A stretch of 64,000 bases of DNA from Nocardia tengchongensis. GTDB lineage: Bacteria > Actinomycetota > Actinomycetes > Mycobacteriales > Mycobacteriaceae. The translations under genes were made by a program, and so were the position numbers. The notes beneath the pieces are model-generated. The model did no database searches. It was given only the letters and a program-made list of their open reading frames with translations, and was not told where the DNA came from. Positions 1 to 9,263 of the stretch are shown piece after piece. Position 1 is the stretch's first letter. The number at the start of each line of letters is the position of its first letter. The DNA lies in assembly GCF_018362975.1 (NCBI RefSeq), contig NZ_CP074371.1, positions 6,944,001-7,008,000 of the forward strand, in the 5' to 3' direction.

Positions 1-1039
1 CCACCGGGCCATCCTTGTCGGCCGCCTCGTTCTGGGCGACGGCCAGGATCGCGCCCGTGGACGGCTGCACCACGACCATCATGGCCTGCTCGGTGCGAGC
101 GTCCACCGCGCGCTGCGCGGAATTCTGGACATAGCGGTCCACGCTGAGCGAGAAGGACGGGGAGGTCTGCGGGTCGACCTCCTCGAGCACATCGGTGTCG
201 ACGCCGTTGGAGTTGACGGTCACCACGCTCCAGCCGGCCTTGCCGTCCACCTCGTCGATGACGGTCTTGCGGATCTGGGTCATCAGGTCCGGGGCGAAGT
301 GGCGGTCGGTGGGGACCAGGTCGAATTCCTTGCTGAACGTCACCCCGGACAGGCCCATGAGCGCCGAATTGACCTCGCCGAACTCCCATTCCGTGAGCTG
401 GGCGGCGGTGTAGGGGCCGTCGGAGCGGCGGGCGGCGCGCAGCAGCGTCGCGGCGTCGATCTTGTCGTCGAAGCGGCGCAAGGCATTCGCCAGCGCGACA
501 CTGACCCCGTTGGGATCCGACGAGGCCGACGGCTTGAACTGCACGCGGTACAGCGAGCCCGGCACCAGGACATCCCCGCCGGAGCGCTCGTTCACGCGGG
601 CGCGCGGCGCCGGGTTCGAACGCAGTTGCAGCGTCTGGGTATTGCCCAGCTGCGGGTGGATGTCGGCCGCGGACCAGCGCACCTGCCACTTGCCGTCGGC
701 GCGGCCCATCTGCAGCTGGCCCTGGTAGGCCCAGACGCGGTCCTTGGGCAGGTGCCACTCGTAGGTGTAATCGACGACGGCGGTGTCGCCGGTGACGCGG
801 GCCGCGCCGGTGGTCGCCACCAGCTTCTCCGCCTGCAGCTGATCCCACGCCGAACCGAGTGCGGCACGGGCTCTTTCGGGCTGACTGGTGCGGTCGGCGG
901 CCGAGTCCACGTCGTGGTCGGCGAAATCGGAGACGAAGGCCTCGGCGGCCTGCGCGGGCCCCTGGGGACCCGACGAACACCCGGCCGCGGCGACCGCGAC
1001 CGCGGCGGCGATCAGCGTGGAAAAAACCCGAGTTGACAT
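1..1039 (-). CDS. Penicillin-binding lipoprotein, N-terminal part (runs off the window)
   Basis: The frame is open from an ATG at 1039 to the window edge, so the 3' end is missing. The N-terminus is a short hydrophobic segment ending in a lipobox-like AAGC, followed by an NTF2-like (MecA_N type) domain over about residues 25-130. It then enters the dimerisation part of a class B penicillin-binding protein. The transpeptidase domain with SxxK, SxN and KTG motifs would lie outside the window. The family crosslinks peptidoglycan outside the membrane. The position next to the GNAT gene and ispG matches M. tuberculosis Rv2864c-Rv2868c. Function is inferred from the N-terminal half and this synteny; only the visible part was read. 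Confidence 0.85.
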   Translation of the reverse strand, partial: MSTRVFSTLIAAAVAVAAAGCSSGPQGPAQAAEAFVSDFADHDVDSAADRTSQPERARAALGSAWDQLQAEKLVATTGAARVTGDTAVVDYTYEWHLPKDRVWAYQGQLQMGRADGKWQVRWSAADIHPQLGNTQTLQLRSNPAPRARVNERSGGDVLVPGSLYRVQFKPSASSDPNGVSVALANALRRFDDKIDAATLLRAARRSDGPYTAAQLTEWEFGEVNSALMGLSGVTFSKEFDLVPTDRHFAPDLMTQIRKTVIDEVDGKAGWSVVTVNSNGVDTDVLEEVDPQTSPSFSLSVDRYVQNSAQRAVDARTEQAMMVVVQPSTGAILAVAQNEAADKDGPV

Positions 1040-1127
1040 CGGGTCAGATGCTAGAGCCAACTACTGGCAAACCAGTGCGACACACTGCACCGGAACGGAT
1101 TTCACGCAGACATCACAAGAAATCCGG

Positions 1128-1997
1128 TCAATCCAGCAGCACCGTCGCGAATGTTGCGATCTGCCGGAACCCGACCTTCGCATAGGCGCGGCGCGCAACG
1201 TCGTTGTAGCAGTTGACATACAGGCTGGCGGTGCGCCCCGAGGACACCACCACATTGGCCACGGCCGCGGTGCCGGACGTTCCATACCCTTCGCCTCGTT
1301 TGTCCGGATGGACCCATACGCCCTGAATCTGCCCGGTGCGTCGCGACAACGCGCCGACCTCCGCCTTGAAGACGACCTCACCGTCCTCGAATCGCGCCCA
1401 GGCCCGGCCGGATTCGATGAGCCCCGCCACCCGGCGGCGATAACTGCGCCCGCCGTCGCCCGACCGCGGGTCGATGCCGATCTCCTCGGTGAACATGGCG
1501 ATCGCCGCGACCAGATACCGATCGATCTCCTCGGGCCGCACCCGGCGCACCCGCAAATCCGGAGCGATAGCGGCGGGCCGATCCAGCGCGAGCAACGGCT
1601 GATCGTCACGCAGCTCCCGCGGCGCACCCCAGTGCGCGGCCAGCAACTCCCACAGCGGCAAGGTCAGCTCCCGCCGGCCCACCACCGACGAACACACCCG
1701 CGGCCCCTTGATCGCCTTCTCGGCGAAGGCGCGCAGATCGTCGCGGCCGCCACGCAGCGGCACCAGATTGGCCCCCGAGAAGCACAGCGAGTCCCCCGGT
1801 CCGCCCCGGCTCCACAGTTCGCCGTACACGCCGCGCTGGTCGAGGCCGAACTCCTGCAGACGCGCGGCGACCATGCAGGTCGCCACCGGATCGGTATCGA
1901 GCACACGCAGAACCTGCGTCAGATCGCGGTTCGCGAGCTGACGGGCCCCGGACATCCGGCCCCGGCGAGTCGGCTCCAGCACACTCCGCACGCTCAC
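1128..1997 (-). CDS. GNAT family N-acetyltransferase with N-terminal DUF4081-type domain
   Basis: This 289-residue protein has two halves. The N-terminal half (about 1-140) resembles the DUF4081 domain of mycobacterial Rv2867c. The C-terminal half (about 150-289) is a GNAT fold, with the acetyl-CoA binding loop near 'HPDKRGEGYGT' and a 'LYVNCYNDVARRAY' helix typical of the family's last segment. It sits between the penicillin-binding lipoprotein and ispG, all on the minus strand and in the same order as M. tuberculosis. The acetyl acceptor is unknown. ATG 1997 gives a full-length N-terminal domain; a second methionine lies 14 residues later. Confidence 0.88.
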   Translation of the reverse strand: MSVRSVLEPTRRGRMSGARQLANRDLTQVLRVLDTDPVATCMVAARLQEFGLDQRGVYGELWSRGGPGDSLCFSGANLVPLRGGRDDLRAFAEKAIKGPRVCSSVVGRRELTLPLWELLAAHWGAPRELRDDQPLLALDRPAAIAPDLRVRRVRPEEIDRYLVAAIAMFTEEIGIDPRSGDGGRSYRRRVAGLIESGRAWARFEDGEVVFKAEVGALSRRTGQIQGVWVHPDKRGEGYGTSGTAAVANVVVSSGRTASLYVNCYNDVARRAYAKVGFRQIATFATVLLD

Positions 1998-2119
1998 AGC
2001 CTGCCAGAACTTCCCGGTCCGCGCCGCAAGATTGCCCCCAGCCGCCCATCGACCAGCGAAAACGGCGACGGCCCGGTCCTTCGCACGGATGCGAGGCCGG
2101 GCCGGTCGATCGGAGTGGG

Positions 2120-3277
2120 TCAGCCCGCGGTGACCACCGGGGCGCCGGAACCCGCGGTGTCGCCCATGTCCGCGGCGATGCGCAGGGCCTCTTCGATGAG
2201 GGTTTCCACGATCAGGTGCTCGGGCACGGTCTTGATGACCTCACCCTTGACGAAGATCTGTCCCTTGCCGTTGCCGGAGGCGACACCCAGGTCGGCCTCG
2301 CGGGCCTCGCCGGGACCGTTCACGACGCAGCCCATGACGGCCACGCGCAGCGGGACCTCCATGCCCTCGAGCCCCGCGGAGACCGCGTTGGCCAGGGTGT
2401 AGACGTCGACCTGAGCGCGACCGCAGGACGGGCAGGAGACGATCTCCAGCTTGCGGGGACGCAGGTTCAGCGACTGCAGGATCTGGGAGCCGACCTTGAT
2501 CTCCTCGGCGGGCGGGGCCGAGAGCGAGACGCGGATGGTGTCGCCGATGCCTTCGCTCAGCAGCGCGCCGAAGGCCACGGCCGACTTGATGGTGCCCTGG
2601 AAGGCCGGACCGGCCTCCGTGACACCTAGGTGCAGCGGGTAGTCGCAGCGCGCGGCCAGCTGACGGTAGGCCTCGACCATGACGACCGGGTCGTTGTGCT
2701 TGACCGAGATCTTGATGTCGCCGAAGCCGTGCTCCTCGAACAGGCCCGCCTCCCACAGCGCGGACTCGACCAGGGCTTCCGGGGTGGCCTTGCCGTACTT
2801 CTCCAGCAGGCGCTTGTCCAGCGAACCGGCGTTGACGCCGATGCGCAGCGGGATGCCCGCGTCACCGGCCGCCTTGGCGACCTCCTTGACGCGGCCGTCG
2901 AACTCCTTGATGTTGCCGGGGTTGACGCGCACCGCGGCACAGCCCGCGTCGATGGCGGCGAAGATGTAGCGCGGCTGGAAGTGGATGTCGGCGATCACCG
3001 GGATCTGCGACTTCTTGGCGATGGTCGCCAGCGCGTCCGCGTCCTCCTGACGCGGGCAGGCGACACGCACGATGTCGCAGCCGGACGCGGTCAGCTCCGC
3101 GATCTGCTGCAGGGTGGCGTTGATGTCATGGGTCTTGGTGGTGGTCATCGACTGAACCGAGACAGGGAATTCGCTCCCCACTCCGACATTGCCCACCATC
3201 AGCTGGCGCGTCTTGCGCCGTGGTGCGAGGACGGCCGCCGGTGCGGCCGGCATCCCCAATGCGATGGCACTGCTCAC
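2120..3277 (-). CDS. ispG: 4-hydroxy-3-methylbut-2-en-1-yl diphosphate synthase (IspG/GcpE)
   Basis: IspG reduces MEcPP to HMBPP in the MEP isoprenoid pathway, using a [4Fe-4S] cluster. The cluster ligands are visible in 'SCPSCGRAQ' and '[12 protein letters not shown]' near the C-terminus, and the TIM-barrel half starts at '[12 protein letters not shown]'. The frame stays open upstream to 4201, but that extension is antisense to the endonuclease V gene. I chose GTG 3277, preceded by AGG at about 9 bases, giving 385 aa, the usual length. dxr, another MEP-pathway gene, lies 19 kb away on the same strand. Confidence 0.96.
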   Translation of the reverse strand: MSSAIALGMPAAPAAVLAPRRKTRQLMVGNVGVGSEFPVSVQSMTTTKTHDINATLQQIAELTASGCDIVRVACPRQEDADALATIAKKSQIPVIADIHFQPRYIFAAIDAGCAAVRVNPGNIKEFDGRVKEVAKAAGDAGIPLRIGVNAGSLDKRLLEKYGKATPEALVESALWEAGLFEEHGFGDIKISVKHNDPVVMVEAYRQLAARCDYPLHLGVTEAGPAFQGTIKSAVAFGALLSEGIGDTIRVSLSAPPAEEIKVGSQILQSLNLRPRKLEIVSCPSCGRAQVDVYTLANAVSAGLEGMEVPLRVAVMGCVVNGPGEAREADLGVASGNGKGQIFVKGEVIKTVPEHLIVETLIEEALRIAADMGDTAGSGAPVVTAG

Positions 3278-3460
3278 GATCGGCTGCCTACTTTCAACTG
3301 AGTCCTCACCCTTACCGGCTCCGAGCTTACCGAGGCCCGAATACCGGTCGCCCTGTGACGGCGGCGACAACGGTACCCGCGCCGGGAGCAGGACTCGGAA
3401 TCGGCCGGGGCCTACAGTTCTTATTCGTAGCAATCGAGGCGAAGGTTTACGCTCCGAGAA

Positions 3461-4138
3461 GTGAAGGTAGCGAATCCCGGCCCCTGGCCGCGCACGCCGG
3501 AAGAGGCAGTGGCACTTCAAGATCGGCTGCACACCGAGGTGATCGCCGCGAATCCCCGTCCACCGCAGTTCCGGACGATCGCCGGCCTCGACTCCGCCTA
3601 CGACGACGACGGCAATGTGGCCGCCGCCATCGTGATTCTCGACGCAACCACCCTCGACACCGTCGAAACCGCCACCGCCCGCGGCACCACCGCCTTCCCC
3701 TACGTCCCCGGCCTGCTCGCCTTCCGCGAACTCCCCACCACGGTGGCAGCCCTGGAAAACCTCACCGTCACACCGGATCTGATCATCTGCGACGCCCAGG
3801 GCCTGGCCCACCCCCGCCGCTTCGGCTTCGCCTGCCACCTGGGCCTGCTGACCGGCATCCCCACCCTCGGCGTCGCCAAGAACGCCTGGGGCGACTACGA
3901 GGAACCGGGCCCCGACCGGGGCTCCTCCTCCGTCATCACCATCGACGGCGACCCGGTAGGCCGAGCCCTCCGCACCCGAACCGGCGTGAAGCCGGTCTTC
4001 GTCTCGGTCGGCCACCTGATCGACCTGGACACCGCCTGCGCCCAGGTCCTGGCCCTGACCCCGGAATTTCGCCAGCCCGAGACCACCCGCCGAGCCGACC
4101 GCCTCTGCCGGACGCTGCTGCGCGAAATGGCGCAATGA
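3461..4138 (+). CDS. nfi: Endonuclease V (deoxyinosine 3'-endonuclease)
   Basis: The 225-residue protein has the family's motifs: 'AGLDSAY' (first acidic ligand), '[10 protein letters not shown]' (the wedge and the glutamate), 'ICDAQG' (second aspartate), and 'GVAKN'. The enzyme nicks DNA near deoxyinosine produced by adenine deamination. It starts with GTG 3461, divergent from ispG with a 183-bp gap. It opens the accessory block that separates ispG from rip1. Length and motif order are normal for the family. Confidence 0.93.
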   Translation: MKVANPGPWPRTPEEAVALQDRLHTEVIAANPRPPQFRTIAGLDSAYDDDGNVAAAIVILDATTLDTVETATARGTTAFPYVPGLLAFRELPTTVAALENLTVTPDLIICDAQGLAHPRRFGFACHLGLLTGIPTLGVAKNAWGDYEEPGPDRGSSSVITIDGDPVGRALRTRTGVKPVFVSVGHLIDLDTACAQVLALTPEFRQPETTRRADRLCRTLLREMAQ

Positions 4139-4163
4139 GACGCCGACCGGTCGGCCCGGTGTC

Positions 4164-4454
4164 TCACCGAGCGGCGATCTCGAGCAGTTGGGTGCGGGCA
4201 CTGCAATCCTGAGGCGTGTGACCGTGGCCCTCGATGCAGGTCACGTGACGTAGCAGCAGGGCGCGGAGTTCCAGGGCAGTCAACGGGCCGAGTGCGGGAA
4301 TCCGGTAGTGCGAGACCGCGGAGTACACGTCGTCACCAGGCCCGGTGCCGACCGTGCCGGCGGTGGCGGTTGTGCAGGGGAACTCGGGGAAGGTGGTGCC
4401 CGCCCGCGACGAGGAGCGCGTCACTCGGCGCGGGCGGAGTTCGCGGGGTGTCAT
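4164..4454 (-). CDS. Small hypothetical protein
   Basis: A 96-residue frame. GGAG lies 6 bases before the ATG at 4454, a good ribosome binding site that fixes the start. The product has an arginine-rich N-terminus and a C-terminal half with three cysteines that reads like a folded small domain. No family recognised. Its start lies inside the upstream minus-strand frame (4333-4536), so the two may be translationally coupled. Coding status is plausible but unproven. Confidence 0.5.
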   Translation of the reverse strand: MTPRELRPRRVTRSSSRAGTTFPEFPCTTATAGTVGTGPGDDVYSAVSHYRIPALGPLTALELRALLLRHVTCIEGHGHTPQDCSARTQLLEIAAR

Positions 4455-4536
4455 CGGAGACTCCCCAGTGGATGGCGGCGACGACGAGCGCGCACGACAT
4501 CACAACCAACACGAACGAGCATGTGTCCAAAGCCAT
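4333..4536 (-). CDS. Small membrane peptide (hypothetical)
   Basis: A 67-residue frame beginning at ATG 4536, with GAGGAG 9 bases upstream. Residues about 5-25 form one hydrophobic helix rich in V, L and A. The remainder is basic and low-complexity, and it overlaps the start of the next minus-strand gene in another frame. It may be a short membrane peptide, or the N-terminus of the downstream protein separated by an indel. Low confidence. Confidence 0.3.
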   Translation of the reverse strand: MALDTCSFVLVVMSCALVVAAIHWGVSDDTPRTPPAPSDALLVAGGHHLPRVPLHNRHRRHGRHRAW

Positions 4537-4740
4537 TACAACCATCTCCTCGTCGATGGTGTTCCCGGAGTGTGGATTTGGCGGAGGTCTGATGCGCGCC
4601 GTCCGCACCTGCCGCTGACTGAAAGTAGACACCGGGAGACGTTTGGATGAAACAATCATGGCCGAAGTGCCTTGAAATACAATGGAATTACAGTGAGGAA
4701 CGTTTCATCGCGTATCAACCCAGATAGCGAGGGTAACGAA

Positions 4741-5640
4741 ATGACTGGATCCACCATCCCCCGACGAGGATTCGGCCGCCTGCTCCGGTCATTCCGGGAG
4801 CGATCACAGAAAAGCATGCTGACGGCGGGATTAGCGATCGACGTCTCGCCGCCGACCATCCTGCGACTGGAGGACGGCCTGCCATCGAAGATCTCGACAC
4901 CGCAGATCGAGCGGCTGCTCGACATCTATCAGATCTCGTTCGCCGAGCGGACGGAAGCGCTCGAGATGTGGGATCTGGTCAAACGACAGGACAAGCTGGC
5001 CAAAGCGCAGGGCACGAGCAAGGGCTGGTGGCAGGGGTACAGCGATGTCTACAAGCCCTACTTCGACCACTACCTTCGCCTCGAGGCAGCGGCGACGCAC
5101 ATGACATCCCATCAACTGGTTCTCATGCCGGGCATCCTCCAGGTACCGGAATACCGCCGGGCACTCATTCGCACGTTCACGCCTGGGATGTCGGCAGTCG
5201 ATACCGAACGCTTGCTCGAATTGGCTGCCCGGCGACAGGCACGCATAGTTGACAACGGCCTGAATCTCGTTGCGCTACTGTCCGAATCGGTCCTGTTGCA
5301 CCAACCCGGCGGCACTCGCGTTCTGGCAGAACAGTTGCATCATCTCGCGGAGATCAGCGAACGTCCAAACGTATCGATCCGGGTTATCCGCCACAACGTG
5401 GGCACTAATCCGGGGCACGTCGTTCTATCGTTCACTCTGCTCGAATTTCCGCCCATGGCAAGTCGATTGGTCGAACCCCCGGTCGTCTACATCGAGGGCG
5501 CCGAGGGCGCGCTCTATCTCGAACGCGGGGACGTGATCGACCGCTACAGACAGGCGATCTCAGGCATTCAGGCAGTAGCGTTGAGTGAGGAAGACACCAG
5601 AGATCTGGTGCTGAGATCGGCGAAGGAGTGTTCGGCGTGA
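4741..5640 (+). CDS. XRE-family transcriptional regulator with DUF5753 domain
   Basis: A 299-residue protein: helix-turn-helix in the first ~70 residues ('LLRSFRERSQKSMLTAGLAIDVSPPTI' region), then the long DUF5753 domain typical of Streptomyces and Nocardia regulators ('MPGILQVPEYRRALI', 'VSIRVIRHNVGTNPG'). ATG 4741 follows GAGGG at a good distance; an upstream in-frame ATG at 4672 is less likely. It overlaps the downstream DUF397 gene by a GTGA, the usual pairing of these two families. The upstream region holds an 8-bp inverted repeat (GATGAAAC at 4646, GTTTCATC at 4702), a possible autoregulatory site. Confidence 0.9.
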   Translation: MTGSTIPRRGFGRLLRSFRERSQKSMLTAGLAIDVSPPTILRLEDGLPSKISTPQIERLLDIYQISFAERTEALEMWDLVKRQDKLAKAQGTSKGWWQGYSDVYKPYFDHYLRLEAAATHMTSHQLVLMPGILQVPEYRRALIRTFTPGMSAVDTERLLELAARRQARIVDNGLNLVALLSESVLLHQPGGTRVLAEQLHHLAEISERPNVSIRVIRHNVGTNPGHVVLSFTLLEFPPMASRLVEPPVVYIEGAEGALYLERGDVIDRYRQAISGIQAVALSEEDTRDLVLRSAKECSA

Positions 5641-5831
5641 CAGCGAAACCGCCCATCGGCATGTGGTTCAAATCGAGTCGTTCCCCGCAGGCCAACGAGT
5701 GCGTCGAGGTCTTCCTCGGCCACGACCGAGTCGGCGTCCGCGACACCAAGGACCACGCCCGAGGTCCAGAGCTGTGGTTCACCGCCGACCAGTGGGACGT
5801 CTTCCTCGCAAGCGGCGTCTGGAAGCGCTGA
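5637..5831 (+). CDS. DUF397 domain protein
   Basis: A 64-residue protein with the DUF397 core: 'WFKSSRSPQANECVEV' followed by 'VGVRDTKDH'. It is the regular small partner of DUF5753 XRE regulators in actinomycetes. GTG 5637 overlaps the regulator's stop codon and has GGAG about 8 bases upstream; GTG 5628 is in frame but would sit on the ribosome binding site. The pair is probably translationally coupled. Its biochemical role is not established. Confidence 0.88.
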   Translation: MTAKPPIGMWFKSSRSPQANECVEVFLGHDRVGVRDTKDHARGPELWFTADQWDVFLASGVWKR

Positions 5832-5852
5832 CGCCGGGACCGCGGGTGGCCA

Positions 5853-7499
5853 TCACATTCGCGCACCCTTGGCCAGGTTGCAGCCGCGGCACAGGATCTG
5901 GAGGTTGTCGATGCTGGTAGCACCACCTCTGCTCCAGGGGATGACATGGTCGAATTCGAGGTACTCCTGGGCTCCGCACTCGACACATTTCCCGCCGTCG
6001 CGCTGCCAGACTCGGGACTTCATCTCCTGCGGGATCGCACGGGAGTCGCGTTGTCCGGGCGCGAGCACGAGACGCTTCGCGACGCGCAGCGCGCCCTCGA
6101 GCACCGCTGCGACATACTCGGCATCCCGCACCCGGTAGCTGCCACCGCCCCGAGCTGTCGTCGCATCGATAACGACCGTGTCGTATTCGTGGCGGATGGC
6201 AACGATCTTGGCCCACGCCAGTTCGGATCCCGTCCCGGCACCGATGAAACGCAGCTTGCTGCTGCTGCCGAACAGGCGGCCCGTGGTCTGCTTCGGACCG
6301 CTGGCCAGGAAGCGTATCTGCGTCGCGTCGACGTCCACGTGCAGCAACTCGTCCATCGCGAGATGTAGATCGGGACGGCTCAGCCGGGGAAGGTCTCCGG
6401 CCCGGACCTCGGTGAGTGACCGGCCACGGAGCATCCGCTGCCGCAGACCATGAATGAGCGATCCCGCGGTGGACAGATCGGTCGCGGCCTGCAACTCGGA
6501 AACGGTCCGTTCGAAGTCGTCCAGTTCTTGCTGATCGATCTGGTTGTCGGCGAAGGCGAAGGCGACCATCCGCTCCAGATGCGCAATAGCCAACGACCTC
6601 AGGGCCTCGCGCCCGGTCGCCTCACTGATCATGTGGAACCTGAGCGTCACCCACAGGTCGTCCCACCGCGAACCCCCGGGGCCGTCCTCGGTCAGTACCT
6701 GCCACGCCTGACCTCGCCAGGCGTCCATCAGGCGCTGAACCTCGCGCTGACACCATTGACACGGCGACGCGACAACCGTTGGTTGCGCGGACGATTGGCC
6801 GAAACTCCGGCTTCGGGGTGCGCCACCGACTCGGTGCACAGCCCGTGGACGCCCGCACCGCTCGCAGATCGCCGGTTCATGTTGTGGATGCCGCGGTCGA
6901 CGGTCAGCCGCCCAGGCCGTCCCAGTCCACCACTGCATGTGCCCGGTGCCGTCGGGCGCCGCGTACCAACCCGGTGCGATGACCTGCGCGGGAGTCTCGT
7001 CATCGTCCACCGAGACGCCGAATTCCTCAGCGAGTCCGCGCAATCCGCTCGACCAGCCCTGCCCGACCGCACGGAACTTCCAGCCGCCGTCCCGGCGATA
7101 GAACTCACCGAACACCATGGCCTGCACGGCTTCCGGGCCCGACACCCGATAGTCGAACAGTCGGCCCCCAGTTCCGAGCACGCTGAGTACCAGCGCTGGA
7201 ACGTCCTGGAACGACCCCGATGCCACTGATCCCGCGATCACGACACGATCCACGCTGGGCTCGATCGCACTCAGGTTCACCGCCAGCCCGGCCTGGCCGG
7301 CTGCGACCTGCTCCAAGACCACGGCACCGGAGGGATGCTCGGGAGCGTTGAAGAACACGAAATCATCGTCGGATCGGATCTTCCCCGACTCCGCCAGCAG
7401 CAGAGCGTGCGGGTCCACTTCCCGACCACCATCCCACTGCAGAACCAGCGACACCGCCGACGCGGCCACGAGCGCATTTGCACCACGCGCCAACTCCAC
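5853..7499 (-). CDS. TerD-DUF2510-TerB/PH-like-HNH endonuclease fusion
   Basis: A 548-residue multidomain protein. Residues 1-170 are TerD-like, with the acidic calcium-binding loops of the stress/tellurite family ('VDPHALLLAESGKIRSDDDF'). Residues 175-197 are a DUF2510 module ('PGWYAAPDGTGHMQWWTG'). C212/C215 and C247/C250 form a likely zinc site. About 295-340 resembles a TerB helical segment ('ADNQIDQQELDDFE'), and 380-470 a PH-like beta domain. Residues 490-548 are an HNH nuclease: C505/C508, 'FDHVIPWSRGG', C537/C540. I infer a stress- or invasion-coupled nuclease. It stands alone between the DUF397 gene and a 345-bp gap. Confidence 0.85.
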   Translation of the reverse strand: MELARGANALVAASAVSLVLQWDGGREVDPHALLLAESGKIRSDDDFVFFNAPEHPSGAVVLEQVAAGQAGLAVNLSAIEPSVDRVVIAGSVASGSFQDVPALVLSVLGTGGRLFDYRVSGPEAVQAMVFGEFYRRDGGWKFRAVGQGWSSGLRGLAEEFGVSVDDDETPAQVIAPGWYAAPDGTGHMQWWTGTAWAADRRPRHPQHEPAICERCGRPRAVHRVGGAPRSRSFGQSSAQPTVVASPCQWCQREVQRLMDAWRGQAWQVLTEDGPGGSRWDDLWVTLRFHMISEATGREALRSLAIAHLERMVAFAFADNQIDQQELDDFERTVSELQAATDLSTAGSLIHGLRQRMLRGRSLTEVRAGDLPRLSRPDLHLAMDELLHVDVDATQIRFLASGPKQTTGRLFGSSSKLRFIGAGTGSELAWAKIVAIRHEYDTVVIDATTARGGGSYRVRDAEYVAAVLEGALRVAKRLVLAPGQRDSRAIPQEMKSRVWQRDGGKCVECGAQEYLEFDHVIPWSRGGATSIDNLQILCRGCNLAKGARM

Positions 7500-7844
7500 G
7501 ACCCGAACCCCGTTCCCTCACCGCACAGCCGACCACGAGCCACGCTCTGCGCCAGGAACTTTGGAGTTCGTAAGCTCCACACCCGCGCCAGTTGCGGCCA
7601 CGGCGAAAAACACTAGTCAGCCGCACCGACGACATTCGACGCAGCACCGCGATTCGGCACTATCGGTCATGATGCGTACCAGCCGGCGGTGGCGGTCCGC
7701 CTTCCTCACCAGGTCATCCGTCCGGGGGCGCCGACCACCACCACGGATCTGCCGGGGAGCCGCAATCCGGACGCGCGTGTGGGCGCATCGCATGCATCGG
7801 CGACCGTGTGAGTGTCGGCGCCGGCGGTTGTATCGAGCGCTCCA
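7500..7844. other. Intergenic stretch, no gene seen
   Basis: No open frame here has coding character, a good ribosome binding site or recognisable similarity. It should hold the promoter of the minus-strand TerD-HNH gene at its left end. I see no clear hairpin terminator. Confidence 0.4.
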
Positions 7845-8099
7845 CTAGTCCCAATCGAACCAATCGAAGAACTCGAACGGCAGGAGATGCTTCAACCATC
7901 CCGGAGGGATTCCCCAGCCCGGAGGGAACAAGAAGCGCTTACTGTCCCAGGTGTGGTCCAAGTGCTGATCGACAGGGGTCGGGGCGTAGTCGGTGACCAC
8001 ATCGGCCTGGGTCGGGACGGTCACGGCGGTGACCGGAGCCACCGCAATCGCACCGGCGAAGATGGCCCGAGCCACCGTTTGCCTGGTCATTGCGAACAT
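7845..8099 (-). CDS. Small secreted hypothetical protein
   Basis: An 84-residue protein with an N-terminal signal peptide (basic 'MTRQTVARA', alanine-rich core, likely cleavage after 'VPTQA'). The mature part is short, ending in an aromatic segment rich in F, W and P ('LLPFEFFDWFDWD'). ATG 8099 is preceded by AAAGG at 7 bases, which favours it over upstream methionines. No family recognised. Confidence 0.65.
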   Translation of the reverse strand: MFAMTRQTVARAIFAGAIAVAPVTAVTVPTQADVVTDYAPTPVDQHLDHTWDSKRFLFPPGWGIPPGWLKHLLPFEFFDWFDWD

Positions 8100-8816
8100 T
8101 GCTGAACCTTTCTGATGATCGAACGGTCGCATCATCGTGATGCTCCCGAATCCCGCACTGCTGGCGGAAATTCGTTCTACGGTCCGTGCCGGGAACTTCG
8201 CGGCGGCGGTGTACGCCTAGGTCGACCGCGCGAGAAATGGCCCGAAGGCCCAGGGGCAATGCCGAGGGGTCTGCGCCACCACGGAGGGGACCGACGTGCG
8301 CCACAGTAGGCATTCAAGGTCAAGGGCGGGCTACGTTCGAGCCGATTCTCGGGGTCTACAGCCGAGATCGAGCCCAGCGGGCGCAGCCTGGCGCACCCGG
8401 TGTGGACCAGGTACCGATCGCACGGATCGCGCCCCAGCGTCGCGGTGGTGCGCATGGGGCGCGACCACGGTGTCGGCTCAGTGGTCGGGGGTTCTGTGCA
8501 CTGCGCCGACACACAGCGCATACCAACAGATCGCCCCTCTCAATCGGTCGCTGCCCAATCGTGGCCGACTGATGATGAGGTCGTTACGGCCCGTTGACAT
8601 CGGCGTCCGGAAGCTGACCATGGCCACCGTGCTGGGCCGGGCCTGGGCTCGAGGTCGCTGGGGATGCCGTCGGGGGGCCGGCTCGAAGGCCCCGACCATC
8701 ACCGTCACCGTCAAACCCGCTGAGCGAATTCCGGGTTTACCCCGATATACGTGAAACCTCCTGTGCGGCAAGCTGAATCCCAGGTCGGGTCAAAGTCGAT
8801 AGGAGCTGATTCACAC
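8100..8816. other. Intergenic stretch, no gene seen
   Basis: About 700 bases between divergent small secreted-protein genes. Several short frames are open on both strands, but none has a convincing ribosome binding site, hydrophobic signal or family-like sequence. It probably contains both promoters and decayed sequence. Confidence 0.35.
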
Positions 8817-9263
8817 ATGACTCAACGGTTGCTGGTCGGTCTGGGTACTGCGGCCCTGATCACCGCCGCGGCTTGCGCCCTGGCCCCGGCCGCATTCGCG
8901 ACAGATCTGGCCGAGGGGGTTTCGTGCAGTGATCGCAGCTGCCGCAACGACACCGACGACATCTATCGCATCCAGGTGCGGGTGCACTGCTCGGGATTCG
9001 GTGACGGATACGAGACGTCGGTCTGGGTGAACAGCCGCACCACCGAACAGCTGCAGGTCGGGTGCACCGGCCACTGGGTGTCCGGCGGATACCGCCCCGG
9101 CACGCCCTCGATGAACTCCGACGGCACCTGGAACACGCCTCCGATGGAGAAGGAGCCCGACACGTTCGAGCCCAGTTACCTGACGGGCATCGACTACCTG
9201 AGTGCCGTCGTCGACAACAGCGGCCGCCGTCGCCCCGGCGCCCCAGCGTCCAGCGGGTCTTGA
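8817..9263 (+). CDS. Small secreted hypothetical protein, cysteine-containing
   Basis: A 148-residue protein with a clear signal peptide (core 'LVGLGTAALITAAACALAP', cleavage probably after 'AAFA'). The mature domain has four cysteines ('VSCSDRSCRN', 'VRVHCSG', 'QVGCTGHW') that could form two disulfides. ATG 8817 has AGGAG 11 bases upstream. The last ~15 residues are basic and low-complexity, which could mean a frame slip near the end. No known family. Confidence 0.7.
   Translation: MTQRLLVGLGTAALITAAACALAPAAFATDLAEGVSCSDRSCRNDTDDIYRIQVRVHCSGFGDGYETSVWVNSRTTEQLQVGCTGHWVSGGYRPGTPSMNSDGTWNTPPMEKEPDTFEPSYLTGIDYLSAVVDNSGRRRPGAPASSGS

Noticed and set aside
3278..4201. N-terminal extension of ispG
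   Set aside because: The frame is open only because it is antisense to endonuclease V; GTG 3277 has a ribosome binding site and gives the normal length.
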